From Bolinopsis microptera (taxonomy: Eukaryota; Ctenophora; Tentaculata; Lobata; Bolinopsidae), in NCBI RefSeq assembly GCF_026151205.1, contig NC_087084.1, positions 4,707,538 to 4,771,537 of the forward strand: DNA of 64,000 nt. Direction: 5' to 3'. This document shows, piece after piece, positions 9,930 through 22,429 of the stretch (within the stretch, counting starts at the first letter, position 1; every line of letters begins with the position of its first letter). The position numbers and the translations under genes were made by a program. The notes beneath the pieces were generated by a model that saw nothing but the letters and a program-made list of their open reading frames with translations, had not been told where the DNA came from and made no database searches.

Positions 9930-10815
9930 AGCATGCTTTATTGCAATGACAGATGAAAACATATAGCTGTTGAAGTCACTGACCATAAAAAAGATAGAAG
10001 ACTGCAGCTACGAGGAATGTAAAAAGCAAATATTAGATCACTTGGCCCCGGCTCCATCAAAGTTCGCACAGAGGTAAAAACTGAGAAGCTGCGTGCAGGA
10101 GGGCGAGGAATCTACAGCAACCTCAAGGTTAACTATGTCTCAAGACTTAGAACCATCGCAAACGAATGCAATTTCGCTAATTAGAACGAGGCAATACTGG
10201 ATCAACTGCTCGCTGGACTTAGAAATCAAAAGGTTGTTTCCGAGTTGTTGACTAAAGATGATCTAACCCTTGCAACTGCTGTCAAGGAAGCTTTAAGTCA
10301 TGAGCAAGCAAACAGAGAGGCTCAATTTATGAACAGTACGCTATCTTCTGGTGGAGAGTCATCGAATTCTGTTAACTTTGTCAAAAACCCAACCTTTAAA
10401 AGAACAATGAACGTGAAAAACCTTTATGGAAAGAAAGGGGAAGGTTCAGGTGATTCGGGTTGTAAGCAGAAAAGTGGAATACAAAAGGGACTTAAATGTA
10501 GACGGTGTGGACTTTGTGGACATATTGGTGAAAATTGTCAAGTCCGGTGTCATATCTGCAAACGTATCGGACACATTTCCAAGAATTGCAAGCAAAACAG
10601 CTCACAACATTGAGCAAGGAGAGTCGAGTTCGGAGAGTTATGAGTTTGGTATGGATGAGTACTGTGAAAATGTGTTGGATAATGAGCTTTACCCCGAGTA
10701 TTACAATGAGTGTAATTCAGTAGAGATCGAAAAAGGGAATGCTAATACATGTCCTCAACCGAAAGTTGCTTCCCTCCTGAAAACCAATGGTAAACACCAG
10801 AGTTCTTGTTTGTAA
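9930..10815 (+). pseudogene. LTR-retrotransposon gag relic with two CCHC zinc knuckles
   Basis: Broken gag-like reading with stops near 9970, 10076 and 10185. The open part from 10245 to 10613 (SELLTKDDLTLATAVKEA…) ends with two perfect C-X2-C-X4-H-X4-C knuckles at ~10497-10600 (C-RR-C-GLCG-H-IGEN-C and C-HI-C-KRIG-H-ISKN-C), which bind genomic RNA in Gag proteins. The spacing and the upstream capsid-like helices suit Ty3/gypsy elements. No protease, RT or LTRs follow, so this is an isolated remnant. A second frame, open to 10815, may be the decayed continuation. Confidence 0.7.
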
Positions 10816-11038
10816 CGTAAAAGTAGAAATGATCACGTTTCATGAAATGATAAGAATTATTGGATATTGATTGAACAGTTTTTAAAAGATTTCAGCGAAA
10901 AGAATATTCTTCCTCTTCTTTTACTACTCACAGCTCATAAAATAGTCAACAAAGGATTCACATTTTGTCAGCTGAAAGGTTCGTTCCCGCTGAGTAAGAA
11001 TCAGAAATAAAGTATTGTATTATATGATACAAGTGTAA

Positions 11039-11055
11039 CCCGGCCTTCGGCCGGG
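11039..11055. repeat. Perfect 7-bp GC hairpin
   Basis: CCCGGCC-TTC-GGCCGGG stands out in AT-rich sequence. Function unknown. Confidence 0.4.
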
Positions 11056-11290
11056 ATTTCACTGCCGAAGTAAAAAAGGGTAGGAGTATTTACCCACTGA
11101 GTCAAAACCCGCATTAGGTGAGCAATTCTATTCGGAGTGCCCTCACGTATCCAATAGTATTTAAAAAAATAGTATCTTAAACAATAATCAATAGAAATTA
11201 ACCCTTATTAACTCCGCATCACACCCGCACATTTGAAAACATGCATTACATTGTCGTATGAAAGTATGAACTCTCTCTACAGTTCAAACA

Positions 11291-11694
<404 letters not shown>

Positions 11695-12099
11695 TTGATA
11701 ATGGCAAAACATTTAATGTTAAATACATATTTACAAATGATATGTATTTAACAGTGAATAATGGTTATAAATGTTTATAAACACGAATAGGTCTCACAGT
11801 GATGGAGTTATGTGTCTTTTTCAGGGTATTCATTGCTTATCAATGCCATGAAGCTCGTTTCTGTAATCTGTATTCTGAAATGGCGATTTAATTGCTGAGT
11901 GACACATTATTGGTATTGTACAAGTAATTTCTGGTAATCAGCACAATTCATCTTCAAAATGCGAAAGTAAATTTGATCACGGTCAAGTTGAAAATAAGTT
12001 AGATAATAGCAATGTGTGTATCAAACAGCAATTGAATTTTAAGAATGCAACACAATAGAAGTGTTGCCGTATATCACGAAAAAGCACTCTAAAAAGGGG

Positions 12100-12985
12100 C
12101 ATTTTAAACAACCTTCAATTCTGATTAAATGGTTGAAGCTGATATCCTCCCTTTCCTCCTGCTGAACATAGTCTTTATACAGCATCGTCTTCGTTCCTGG
12201 GTTGGTTATTAATAACTTAAGATAGGAGTAGATTATCATCAATTGACGATATAATGATCTTCTCGCTTTTAACATTTGAAAAGGAAAGCACCGGATTTTC
12301 AGTCAGTTTCTAATATTAGCTAAACTATATCACCAAGCTATCAATGGTGTATGTTGTTACAATTAACTAGATTTTACGTATTAAGTATAGGTACGTAGCG
12401 TAATTGTAACTGCTGATCATACTTTCAACACTACTATATAACAAATAATTTGAGGATGTTACTGAAGATAGTAATGAAAATGTTTTAACACCTCAGAACT
12501 GTGTATTACTATTTACTACAGCTCAACCTGCTCAGTCTGACTAATTGGGAATATAAACTCTTGAAAAGCTGAAAGTATAGGTTTAAAAACGAAGGTTTAT
12601 TAGGGCTGGATAAACTTCAACAGTTCAAAACTAATTACAACACTACAAATCTATTACATTTATTAAGTATTATGTAACGCGATGGAAATATTTTAAGCGG
12701 GTAATTTAAATGGACATTTTTCTTACTAACCTTGAATTCTCATAAATTAATTGGAGCTGACATTCTCTCTCTTTCTTCCTGTTCATCTCTATTCTGTCGA
12801 CATTCGTATAGAATTTATACAGCATCATCTTCGTTCCTGGGTTTGTTAATTAATAACTTGAGATAGGAGTAGATTATCGTTGAACCTTATTAAGATCTTC
12901 TGGTTTTTGTCATTTGAAATGGAAATCACCGGATTTGCGGTTAGTTTTCTAATATTTGTTAGACTATATAATCATCAAGGGTTCA
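12100..12985 (-). repeat. Diverged direct duplication (12100-12340 and 12690-12985)
   Basis: Both units share TTATACAGCATC.TCTTCGTTC, ATAACTT.AGATAGGAGTAG and GATCTTCT.G.TTTT. On the minus strand both keep the reading TNPGTK-MLYK, suggesting a duplicated exon of the neighbouring Sushi-type gene, but splice sites are unclear. Repeat call firm, coding call weak. Confidence 0.55.
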
Positions 12986-13149
12986 TGTTGAAAAATTGAA
13001 ATAGATTCTACGTACATCTCACGATTGTATTAAGTGTTTTGATTTAGACTTAATATATATATGAAGCAGAGTGTTTTACTATGTTATAATAACAATGCAT
13101 TGTTTGTTAAATTTTTGAGTTTAAATTTATCTTACATTTATTTTTCTTT

Positions 13150-13262
13150 GTCAAATGCTGTTGTGTTGATATCTCAGAGCAGGTTACCTCGATAACTTTT
13201 CTTGGGACCTTTGGGTACTGGGTTTCTGCTGTCATACTTTTCCTCCCGGAAAACTCAAACAA
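13150..13262 (-). pseudogene. Degenerate second Sushi (CCP) exon
   Basis: The reading TQYPKVPRKVIEVTCSE lines up with TQFPVVPGTVMEVNCVE of the exon at 13511-13705, about 250 bp downstream on the same strand. The later cysteines are lost, so it is probably decayed. Confidence 0.4.
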
Positions 13263-13510
13263 ACCGTTTCTTATTTAGATATCTAGGTTAGATTGCAGTA
13301 TCATCTGAGCTATTGGTCATAGCCCATCAACTGTAAAATTAAATTAAATCAGTTTTCTATAGTAATATAACCATTAACCGACTCTCCCCCTTACGACATT
13401 ATTTTACCCCCTTTCGTCGGTTCTGGTGATACTATCCTGGTTGTATGAAGAGTTTAGTTATCCTCTTGTAGTGATGCTATGGCCATTTAGCGTATTCGCT
13501 TCTACAATAC

Positions 13511-13705
13511 CTGTATTTATACACTCGGGTTCATTAAATTCGAAACTAAATTCCGTCCCTGAGGTACAGGTCACCTCGCTGCTCCCTTTATTGAGAGCTC
13601 TGGATTCAACACAATTCACTTCCATTACGGTTCCTGGAACTACTGGGAACTGTGTTGTTGTTCTGATCGCAGTTATCCACTCAGCCTTCAGTCCCGTACA
13701 GCTCA
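13511..13705 (-). CDS. Sushi/CCP-domain exon of a secreted or surface protein
   Basis: A 195-bp exon with acceptor ATCGACAG and donor ACAG|GTATTG. It starts two bases into a codon and ends one base into the next, so it is a symmetric 1-1 exon, typical of shuffled CCP modules. The peptide has four cysteines in CCP order (SCTGL…, VNCVES…, VTCTSGTEF…, PEC) and the GTVMEV-C core. The preceding exon (14424-14317) ends in the matching phase. CCP modules bind proteins or glycans outside the cell; the ligand is unknown. Confidence 0.72.
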
Positions 13706-14316
13706 CTGTCGATATGTCATATCAAATCACGTTAAACTGATTAATTAAGTTGTGTGATACAATTATTATTTTGACGGTTTCTTATCTTCTCTTCCGCGAT
13801 TTAGTTTTCCTGTCCCAACCTGAACCCTCTCAAGCAGCTTCTAACATAACTATACTATCGTTTGCTCGGGAGTCCAAGTCTCAAATACTGTATAATATTG
13901 AACCAAAACAGTTTTGATTTTTTTGGTAAAATAATTTACTGCTTATGTTCAAGATATTTTGTAAAAACATCAGTTTTCGATTGATAATTGTTTTAACCTT
14001 TAGTAGCTGAAAATGGCTTGTCTCCATGATGTCTACTACAAAATATGCAATATTTATAAATTATAGTTAGCTATTTTGCAATCCGCTATCGCCAATATGA
14101 TTATAACTCTGCCTTCATTGAAAGAATGTGATTTATCTCATTCGGAAAACAGTAACTGATAAAATTATTACCACTTTATTCAGTTATAATTAACAATATG
14201 CTAACTAATAACTATCCTATATCCCATATCCTATATATGTGTTATATTATGTTAAATAACACACTTGAAATTTAGACAGAAAACACGTAATCACGATGCT
14301 TGTTGTCATTAATCAC

Positions 14317-14424
14317 CTGGTTGTGGTCTGTAGTAATCAGATGCTGTGTCATGGGTTTCGAACTTTATCTTTGCCACGTCTCTGTTCCAGATAGTGCTCC
14401 AACTACCGCCACTACACGTTGATA
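14317..14424 (-). CDS. 3' half of an ectodomain exon, truncated by a MITE
   Basis: The reading STCSGGSWSTIWNRDVAKIK continues FETHDTASDYYRP, then donor CAACCAG|GTGATT, phase 1, matching the Sushi exon. The 5' side stops at the TA of the MITE 14425-15012. Its missing front corresponds to the exon half at 42910-43263: joining the two at one TA restores an open frame. I recognise this module as one that precedes CCP domains in some invertebrate proteins but cannot name the family. Confidence 0.6.
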
Positions 14425-15012
14425 CCTTACAAGACATTTTTATAACGTACGAAATGCGACGGTTTTCCCGAAATTTCGCCATATTTTCGGACCGCCAAAA
14501 TTTCGGTCGTCGTAATAGAATACGTCGCATTATTTTTAGCTTATTCCAATAATTGTGGCTTCATCGATTCATTTTGTTCTTGAAAAGTTAGTGATATGAT
14601 GGTGGGACAAATAAACACAATATTCCATGATGAATTTAATGTCAAGTAATACGTTTTAAATTTACAATAAATTACATTTATGTGCTAACATAAACGTCTT
14701 ATAAGAGACTAAGTCAAGATAAACAATTTAATACCAAACTCAATAAGTGAAACTGAAAGAGTCGAGCCGGACCCCTTAGAGGAAGATGAAGAAATCGATT
14801 TATAAGTTTCATTTTGTTTCAACATGATTTTACCGATTTTTAGAAAAGTTTGAATTTCCTTTAGCTTTGTGTCAGAAAACAAAATGATGAAAAATACCCT
14901 TATTTTCTGTGACGTCCGAAATGTGACGGTTTTTGTTCAATTTCGCCATATTTTCGGACCGCCAAAATTTCGGTCGTCGCAAATAGGTCCGCCACAAAAA
15001 TGTCTTGTAAGG
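14425..15012 (+). mobile_element. 588-bp TA-target MITE, copy 1
   Basis: Termini CCTTACAAGACATTTTT…AAAAATGTCTTGTAAGG are flanked by TA on both sides, as in Tc1/mariner-type insertions. Subterminal ~40-bp direct repeats (TTTCGCCATATTTTCGGACC…) sit near both ends. Non-coding. Apparently identical to copy 3 (42322-42909) by eye. Confidence 0.85.
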
Positions 15013-15039
15013 TATTGCTGTGCTGTAAAAATTGACTTT

Positions 15040-16615
15040 ATTTATTTATTTATTTTATTTATTTACAATAACTTATGCTCCTGTAAATACTTTAATTAAT
15101 TGTTTGTTCCGTTATTCTTTTTCCTTCCTCTTTTCCTTGTCATCCCCTTTAGTTTTAAGATTCTTGCTATAAATGGCTACAGCTAACACTATTAATGCTA
15201 AGTACCAAACAACAAGTGGGAGGTGGATCGTTGGTATACCGTTAAATCGATTTAACACCGCAATTCCAGTCGCAAGCCTGGGACCACTGCTGCCGTTTTC
15301 TCAGAAAAGGCAGTAAGTCCAATTTTTCGAAATATGACAATATTGGTATCAAAATTTTCAGTAGAAAATTCTCTACAACATGAGCTACATATTAATGTAT
15401 AGAAACATTGTTGCATGCAATTCCTAAGGAAGTAAGTCCCAGTCGAGAAACATTATGTTCGGTTTTGACCAATTATTTTCTGAGAGAAGGACGTAAGTCC
15501 GGACTTACTGCCTTTTCTGAGAAAATCTTGAAAATTTTCTGAGATAAGGAAGTAATTCCGTGGACTTACTGCCTTTTCTGAGATAAATTATCTGTGATAT
15601 GAAGAAGTAGCTGGACTTACATCCTATAAAAGCATGCTAAAAACGGAATTTTAGAAAGCGATTTCCCAAAAATAACATAACTTTACTGCCGATTGATATT
15701 TTCGCTTGAAATTTTCAGAATCGATGTATAATTACATTTCAAACTTACTTAAGTGATCAACATTTTCATTTAGGCCTCAAAAAAAATTTGTTGGCCGATT
15801 TTCAAAAACGCCGGATGCATTTTAGTCGCAAAACATAAACATTGGAGCAGTTATTGAGCTGTTATAATCGCAGAGAATGTTTAGTTTAGGTATATCTTTT
15901 AGATCAAGTTCATTTTCATCAAAATATCGATAAGATATCATTTAATGCACTGAAATCGTTCAAAATTGGCGAGTTTGCCTAAATAAGGGCATACTATTAT
16001 TCAAAAACATTTATTATATGATATGGAGCAATTTAGATTTACCTAATTGTTTATATTTTACAATATAATCCAAAATACATAGATCCCAACCTCAAAAATT
16101 TAGTAAAAAGCTTGGACTTACTTCCTTCTCAGAAAAATATTGAACAGAGATTTTTCTCAGAAAAGGAAGTAAGTCCACGTTTTCTCAGAAAAGGCAGTAA
16201 GTCCATCCAGTATGAAAAATAAGTTCGATTATTTGGCATAAAAATGGTTATATCTAAGCTTATGGACGGCTCAAAGCTTTAATTTTTTTGACAAATTAAA
16301 ATTTGACTAATTATTGATAATTCAACGTGTTTACTTTCGATCTTACGCAAAAAGTAAGCGGAGAAAAAACCATAAACGCAAAAGTCGCAATATCTCGAAA
16401 TGGCAAATATGGACTTACTGCCTTTTCTGAGAAAACGGCAGACTACTAGCATTGTCACAACATCTACAAAGCTGCCATTTAGCCTGACTGACAATTTTCT
16501 CGACTGACTGACAATGTTTCTTCTTTTCCCCATTTAGAATACAAAGATTAGTACATTTTAGCTTATGATTAATATTATATTTTTACCTATAGTTTACCTA
16601 GATTAGAACAATTTT
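15040..16615 (+). repeat. Dispersed repeat, interrupted copy (homologous to 49290-49690)
   Basis: 15040-15289 plus 16442-16615 match 49290-49690 continuously (TTGTTTGTYCCGTTATTC, GTGGGAGGTGGATCGTTGG, GACAATGTTTCTTCTT). The 49-kb copy has no insert, so it is the empty-site version. Confidence 0.7.
15290..16441. mobile_element. 1.15-kb TIR element with 32-bp inverted termini
   Basis: Begins CTGCCGTTTTCTCAGAAAAG and continues GCAGTAAGTCCA; the right end is the exact complement over 32 bp. The empty site at ~49500-49530 confirms the borders, and the flanks (ACCACTG / ACTACTAG) suggest a decayed ~8-bp target duplication. At least six further internal copies of the motif TTACTGCC/TTTTCTGAGAAAA occur in both directions (e.g. 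15505-15525, 15565-15590, 16105-16205). No transposase frame. Confidence 0.8.
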
Positions 16616-16617
16616 AT

Positions 16618-16715
16618 CTCAGATAACGATGTTTAATAAATGATGCAAAGAATTTCGAAGATCTAATCAACACCGACTTTTAATGTGTAGGAGTACAGCA
16701 ACGAAATATATATAT
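16618..16715 (+). mobile_element. PLE2 3'-end fragment ending in (TA)n
   Basis: Matches 29180-29295 (GAACAATTTTATCTCAGATA…CGAAGATCTAATCAACACCG) and ends in a TATATA run, as do all PLE2 3' ends in this window. Confidence 0.65.
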
Positions 16716-17082
16716 ATGTATCTCTCTCATGTATTAAAAAATTTATCCAACAACAAAAAACTTACGCAATTCTTTTTTTTTCAAATTTATTGTAAGTAAC
16801 TCAGTCAAACATATTATTGTAAAATAGAAAGAGAACTTACAATTCAAAAGGTTTTTAATTTACATTTAACTCTGGTCACTTCCCGCTCATTCTTATATCA
16901 ATGTATATTGCATGTTTATGAATTCATTCTAAAGAGTTGAAACTTATCACAAATTGAACGACTCCTTCTAGAAGCACTTCTTGTGGACCCAAAAAGAACC
17001 TCCTTCATTGTACTCTGCATTCGTTACCCACATCTGTAAAATACAAAAAAGGATTTAGCAAGGGAAATAGAGGCACGGATTT

Positions 17083-17402
17083 TCTGCCCACACTACGCCA
17101 TGTGGCGACGGGCCACATGGCGTGGGTCAAAAGGCGCAGTGTGTTTAGAGCTCCCACCACTAGTCACCGGATTCACACAACGAGGCGTGTAGTGTGTTTA
17201 AAGCTCCCGCCAGTTGGCGTTGAAACTCTTGGGGAATAGAGGCACGGATTTTTAAAATCCGTGCGTCTATTCCCCTTGCTAAATCCACGCCAAGTGGCAC
17301 AGTGTGTTTAGATAGACGGGCCACATGGCGGGAGCTCTAAACACACTGTGCCTTTTGACCCACGCCATGTGGCCCGTCGCCACATGACGTAGTGTGGGCA
17401 GA
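17083..17402. mobile_element. 320-bp fold-back element
   Basis: Outer arms TCTGCCCACACTACG…CGTAGTGTGGGCAGA extend for ~75 bp per side (CATGTGGCGACGGGCCACAT, GGGTCAAAAGG, CAGTGTGTTTAGAG). Within it, GGGGAATAGAGGCACGGATT folds back on a second complementary arm (17230-17275). A partial copy of that inner arm lies just left of the element (17051-17083). Confidence 0.7.
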
Positions 17403-17454
17403 CCCTAACGTTACTGTAATGTTTCAAATTATATTTTAAATGTTCAAAAATGTC

Positions 17455-17788
17455 ACATAATTACCCAGTCAATTTTGTTAACGAGATACACAAAATGCTT
17501 AATAACTTCGTCATTTCAAATCCGTTTCACATAATTTGTTTCAGATCAGATGCAACATTTAATAATCTACAGTTTCTGAAAAAATTAAGCGTCTAGCATG
17601 TTCAGAGAGAACAATATAGATGTTTAAATATTGAATGGGTGTGGTTTAAAATATTCGAATTTTCAAATTTTGGCGACGGAATCCTCGAACAGTATGCCAT
17701 CTGCAAAGCAACAACTCTCAAATATAAAACACAGCGGAGGTATAATTAGACCCAACATATGGGTACTGACTTTTGGCCCACCCTGTAG
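17455..17788. mobile_element. Mariner-type element end
   Basis: Terminates CATATGGGTACTGACTTTTG-GCCCACCCTG then TA, a typical mariner terminal sequence and target. 17455-17760 matches 38380-38690 in inverted orientation. No transposase present. Confidence 0.55.
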
Positions 17789-17994
17789 TTATTACATGAG
17801 TATCGCATGGGTAGGTATCGCATGGGTAAGTTACATCTTACTATAACCAACTCATCATAAGACCCATAGATATTTTGTTTGCAGATGCCAACGATTGGAA
17901 GATAATATTTAATGAGGATGAGAGACAGAGAAACTTCCCGCGGCACATTGCAGCTACGCTACTAAGACCTGATGTAGTGATCTACCTTAGGGCC

Positions 17995-18155
17995 AATAAA
18001 TTTAGTTCACAATAAATTTGGTTACCATAATTTTGATTACCATAATTTTAGTCCCAAATTTCGCAAATTTTTAGGCTACAACAATTTTAGTCACATTTTT
18101 TGACTTTTCGAGACCATTTTCCATTCCATTTACTTTAAGAACGACAAATTTAGTC
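17995..18155. repeat. Cluster of ATTTTAGTC motifs and left TIR
   Basis: Several near-copies of AAATTTAGTC/ATTTTAGTC, then TTAAGAACGACAAATTTAGTC at 18135-18155, whose complement is at 22541-22561. The pair brackets PLE1 and may be the ends of an older host element. Confidence 0.45.
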
Positions 18156-18664
18156 CACCCCGTCTGAGCATTACAGATTAAGCTGCAATGCATTACTCAG
18201 GAATTTCAATAACATCAGATCCAGAGTTTAAGTCTCTGTATCACTAAGATCTTCAGTAAACTATTCAGTTTCTTTTTCACCTTTTTTCGACTTTACCATT
18301 TTTCTCGGAACGACGTAGTTTATGTCGATATGATCCTTCAGCCGTTTCAACAGAGCATGCATTGGGATGTATCGATAAAAAATGTAATGTCCAAGAGGAG
18401 CTCTAACCCTTTAAGTGCAATAGGACTTTGGTACGGTTTTGTGCAGTAGGATTAGGAACGGTGATGTCATATATTAATTATTAACAATGTTAGCTTAATA
18501 ATATTCTTTTATTCAAATTTCTGATTGTTTCTGAATAGACTCAGTGAAGACAAATTCTAATGGAAATAAATAGCTGAATAACGTATCGACATTTCTATCG
18601 ACATTTACAACGCTGCAAATCGGAGCAAATATTTCCAGTATTCATTCAAAACAGTGTCAGAGCT

Positions 18665-21600
18665 TTGAAACAGTCATTTCCTCTAAATTTCTCAGCCTTT
18701 CAACAAAAAACACTATTCGAACTCAGGAAATCATGTTTAAACCAACACATTCAGTTCAAATACGTACTCATCGAACAACTAAAGAAGGACTCACTCCAAC
18801 TGAAGAACTTTTTACGTGATTCTACACCTGAACATTTTGCTTTCATTTCGCAGCTTTATTTTCACAACAATAATCAAACTAAACAAAACTCTAAGACAAG
18901 ACTATGTAACAAATTTAGCTGGTTAGTATACAAATACTACCTCCCCTGTTGGAAAAACAGAGAAAAATTCAATCAGAACTTCTCTTATTTGTACCAAACA
19001 CATCAAGAAACAGGACCAACTACCACCCCCTCTACATACCATTTTCGATCATCGTCCTACTCTACGTTCATCCTCCTCTACCTCCCCTCCTCGCCCGCTT
19101 CATCAACACTCCAATTCCAATCCTACTTCCCCTACTCATCCCCCTCCACTCGCTACCCCGAGAGAAAAGGTCACGTTCGTCAACATTCCAGAGAACATGA
19201 TCAATGATGACACTGTAAGCCTACTCAGCCTCGGTCCAGGGTATGCCCTAACCCCACGACTGGACAAGAAAGGAAAGGAGGCCTTACTCACTACGGTACA
19301 GGAGAATATTGCTGCAATGGCCATTAATGTGCGTTGGAAAGAGTTATTCGCTAACACCTACTCAACTAAGACGCTTAAACAACATTTGAAGAACATTGCA
19401 CCATTCGAGCAAACTTACACTCGTGCTCCACCTCTAGCAGACACTACCGTCGAGAACAAATTGGGTGCACTTCGACGAGATCTGATCAACATCACCAAGA
19501 CAGCTCAAGTCACACCCAATCTCACTCCAAAACAACGAACTGCCCTCAGAAACCTGAAGAAAAATGAAGACCTTCAAATTTCCGTCGCTGACAAAACAGC
19601 AGAGTTTGTAGTAATGCCTAAAGAAGATCATATCAGGACAACTACCTTACAAGACATTTTTGTGGCGGACCTATTTGCGACGACCGAAATTTTGGCGGTC
19701 CGAAAATATGGCGAAATTGAACAAAAACCGTCACATTTCGGACGTCACAGAAAATAAGGGTATTTTTCATCATTTTGTTTTCTGACACAAAGCTAAAGGA
19801 AATTCAAACTTTTCTAAAAATCGGTAAAATCATGTTGAAACAAAATGAAACTTATAAATCGATTTCTTCATCTTCCTCTAAGGGGTCCGGCTCGACTCTT
19901 TCAGTTTCACTTATTGAGTTTGGTATTAAATTGTTTATCTTGACTTAGTCTCTTATAAGACCTTTATGTTAGCACATAAATGTAATTTATTGTAAATTTA
20001 ATAACGTATTACTTGACATTAAATTCATCATGGAATATTGTGTTTATTTGTCCCACCATCATATCACTAACTTTTCAAGAACAAAATGAATCGATGAAGC
20101 CACAATTATTGGAATAAGCTAAAAATAATGCGACGTATTCTATTACGACGACCGAAATTTTGGCGGTCCGAAAATATGGCGAAATTTCGGGAAAACCGTC
20201 GCATTTCGTACGTTATAAAAATGTCTTGTAAGGTACAACTCACCTCAACAATGGAAACGTCTACAAGAAGATCGACATACCACAGGATAAACTGGGCAAA
20301 CAAAAGTACATAAACAAGTTAACTAAAACTCTAGAAGACGATGTTAACTCAACATTCAAGAACATTGCCAAGAGTCGTAATCTCCCTCAAGATGTTACTA
20401 ACCTGTTAATGAGCCATCACACCACCCTCGCTACTGCAAGAGTGATGCTTAAAACACACAAGTACACAAGTGATGAGATCAAGACTCTTAACCCTGACAC
20501 AATGAAAACTAGACCTATTGTTTCAGGCTGCAACTCCCCTTTCCACAAAATCCTTTGGTTCGTCTGTCACATCCTATCTCCTCTGATGAATCTAGTACCT
20601 TCTCATTTGAAAAACACTCACAATTTTCTTCGAAGGATTAGAAACATCACACCAAATGATCTGAAGAGTCTTACTTTCTTTACAGCAGACGTCGAAGCTT
20701 TATACACCAATATCAACGTACTAACAGCAATAGAAGATGTCATGGAATTTGCCAAAGAAAATAGACAGTCAATCAGTACATACGGTCTCCATCTCTCTGA
20801 TTTACAAGAACTACTAGAGACAACCCTAGGAAAGTCATATTTTGTCTACAACAATCAAGTCTACCTACAGCTTCTTGGATTGTTCATGGGAACCAACCCT
20901 GCACCTATACTAGCTACTGTCAAAATGTGGAAACTGGAAAAACTTTCAGTCTACGTAGACCTGAGGATAACACTGCCCACCTACAGCAGGTTTTACGACG
21001 ATCTAAACGGAGCCACCACCAACAGACGAAAAGCTCAGCAACTGTGCAACCTCATCGAACAACAAGATCCTGACAAACTTATCAAACTAACTGTAGACTA
21101 CCCTGACAATCATAACGACTTTGTTCCCTTCCTCAACACGGAAATAAAGATCGACTCAGATGGAATAGTACATTCTAGACTCTACAGAAAACCACAGAAA
21201 AAGCCACTCACCCTCCACTACAACTCTCATCATACAACACGTACAAAGAATGCTACTGTTGAGAGTATGTACAACACCGCAGAGGCAGTCTCTAACAACA
21301 GAGAAAACGAGAAGTACTCAGAAAAGATGATAGATAAACTTCTCATCAACAACGGCTACACTGATAGAGTCTTAGAAACCATAAAGAACAAGAGAAAACG
21401 TAGAAAGAGAATTAATCAGAACGTACAGAACAAAGACCAAGACGGAGCGATTCTCAAACTACCCTATGTCAACGAAGCTACTAGTCGCAAATACAGAGAT
21501 GCTGTCAGACATAGTGGACTCCCCATCAAAATTGTCGAGAAACCTGGACGGAAACAGAAGGATCTCCTTACAGACTCCAGACCCCTTGACAAGAAATCCT

Positions 21601-21992
21601 GTACAACATCAAACTGCAGAACATGCGCAGCTTTAACCGATGGAGAATGCACCACAACTAATACCGTCTACCACATCACTTGCGAAGTAGACAATTGTAC
21701 CGAGAACTATGGTGGGGAAACATACAGACCGATCAAGTGCAGGTTCGACGAGCATTACCGTAGTGCGGCAAATCCAACAGCAAAATCTTACGAAGATAAG
21801 CCACTAGCAAAGCACTACAGGGAAAGTCACCCTCAGCACAAAGGCCCCCCAAAGCTTAAACTTCAAATCGTAGATAGAGGAACATCACTCATCAACAGAA
21901 AGATTAAAGAAGCCCGATTTTTAGTTGAAAATAAACCAACACTCAACGATAAAACAGAGTTGAACAATCTAACACAGTTTTTAGTTGAGTGA
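18665..21992 (+). pseudogene. PLE1 polyprotein: reverse transcriptase + GIY-YIG endonuclease, interrupted
   Basis: N-terminal part open from 18665 (no ATG at that point) with a frameshift near 19000. The RT front follows from ~19150 to 19644 (FVNIPENMINDD…LLSLGPGYALTP). A 589-bp MITE then intervenes, and the frame resumes exactly at its TA to 21992. RT motifs: FTADVEALYTNI (motif A Asp), FMGTNPAPILA (motif B), FYDDLNG (motif C), VPFLNTEI. After a basic region (KNKRKRRKRINQN) and CX2C-type cysteines comes a GIY-YIG nuclease: VYHITC…ENYGGETYRPIKCRFDEH, with the C-terminal IKEARFLVENKPTLND. The first signature Tyr reads VYH rather than GIY. Inactive because of the MITE and frameshift. Confidence 0.85.
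19645..20233 (-). mobile_element. 589-bp TA-target MITE, copy 2 (inverted)
   Basis: Same termini as copies 1 and 3, opposite orientation, TA at 19643-44 and 20234-35. Removing the element plus one TA gives an uninterrupted PLE1 frame, which fixes its borders. Differs from copy 1 at a couple of positions. Confidence 0.9.
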
Positions 21993-22429
21993 CGTGTAAA
22001 TAGTAATACTCTCGTTTAATTCTTTTATCTCTTTTAATCTTTTATCTCCTGTATAACGTCACGCTATTCGTTAATTTTCAGATGAGCCCAATTTTGTCAG
22101 TTTTATGTTCATATTTGCTCCGATTTCGTTAAAAACTATTTACGGTTGATAACTATTTTACAGTTATATATTTTGTTTGAAATAAATTTCGTCGTCAAAT
22201 TTTTAATGTGAATATTGATCGTTATAATATAATATAATTGAATTAATACTATTTCAGAATATGAGTATGACGTAGAAATGTCGATACGTTATTCAGCTAT
22301 TTATTTCCATTAGAATTTGTCTTCACTGAGTCTATTCAGAAACAATCAGAAATTTGAATAAAAGAACTATCAAATCATGAGACTCAAAAACACTACACGA
22401 ATCCACCAGATTAATAATATTCATGCCAT

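Larger units (their letters stand above)
18504..22366 (+). mobile_element. Penelope-like element PLE1 with inverted terminal repeats
   Basis: 94-bp near-perfect inverted repeats (18504-18597 and 22273-22366; TTCTTTTATTCAAATTTCTG…) bracket one coding region with RT and GIY-YIG. Terminal repeats in either orientation are known for Penelope-like elements. Interrupted by the MITE 19645-20233. Confidence 0.82.

Noticed and set aside
11039-11055. GC hairpin as a Helitron 3' end or bacterial terminator
   Set aside because: No CTRR within ~12 bases downstream and no T-run; context is eukaryotic.
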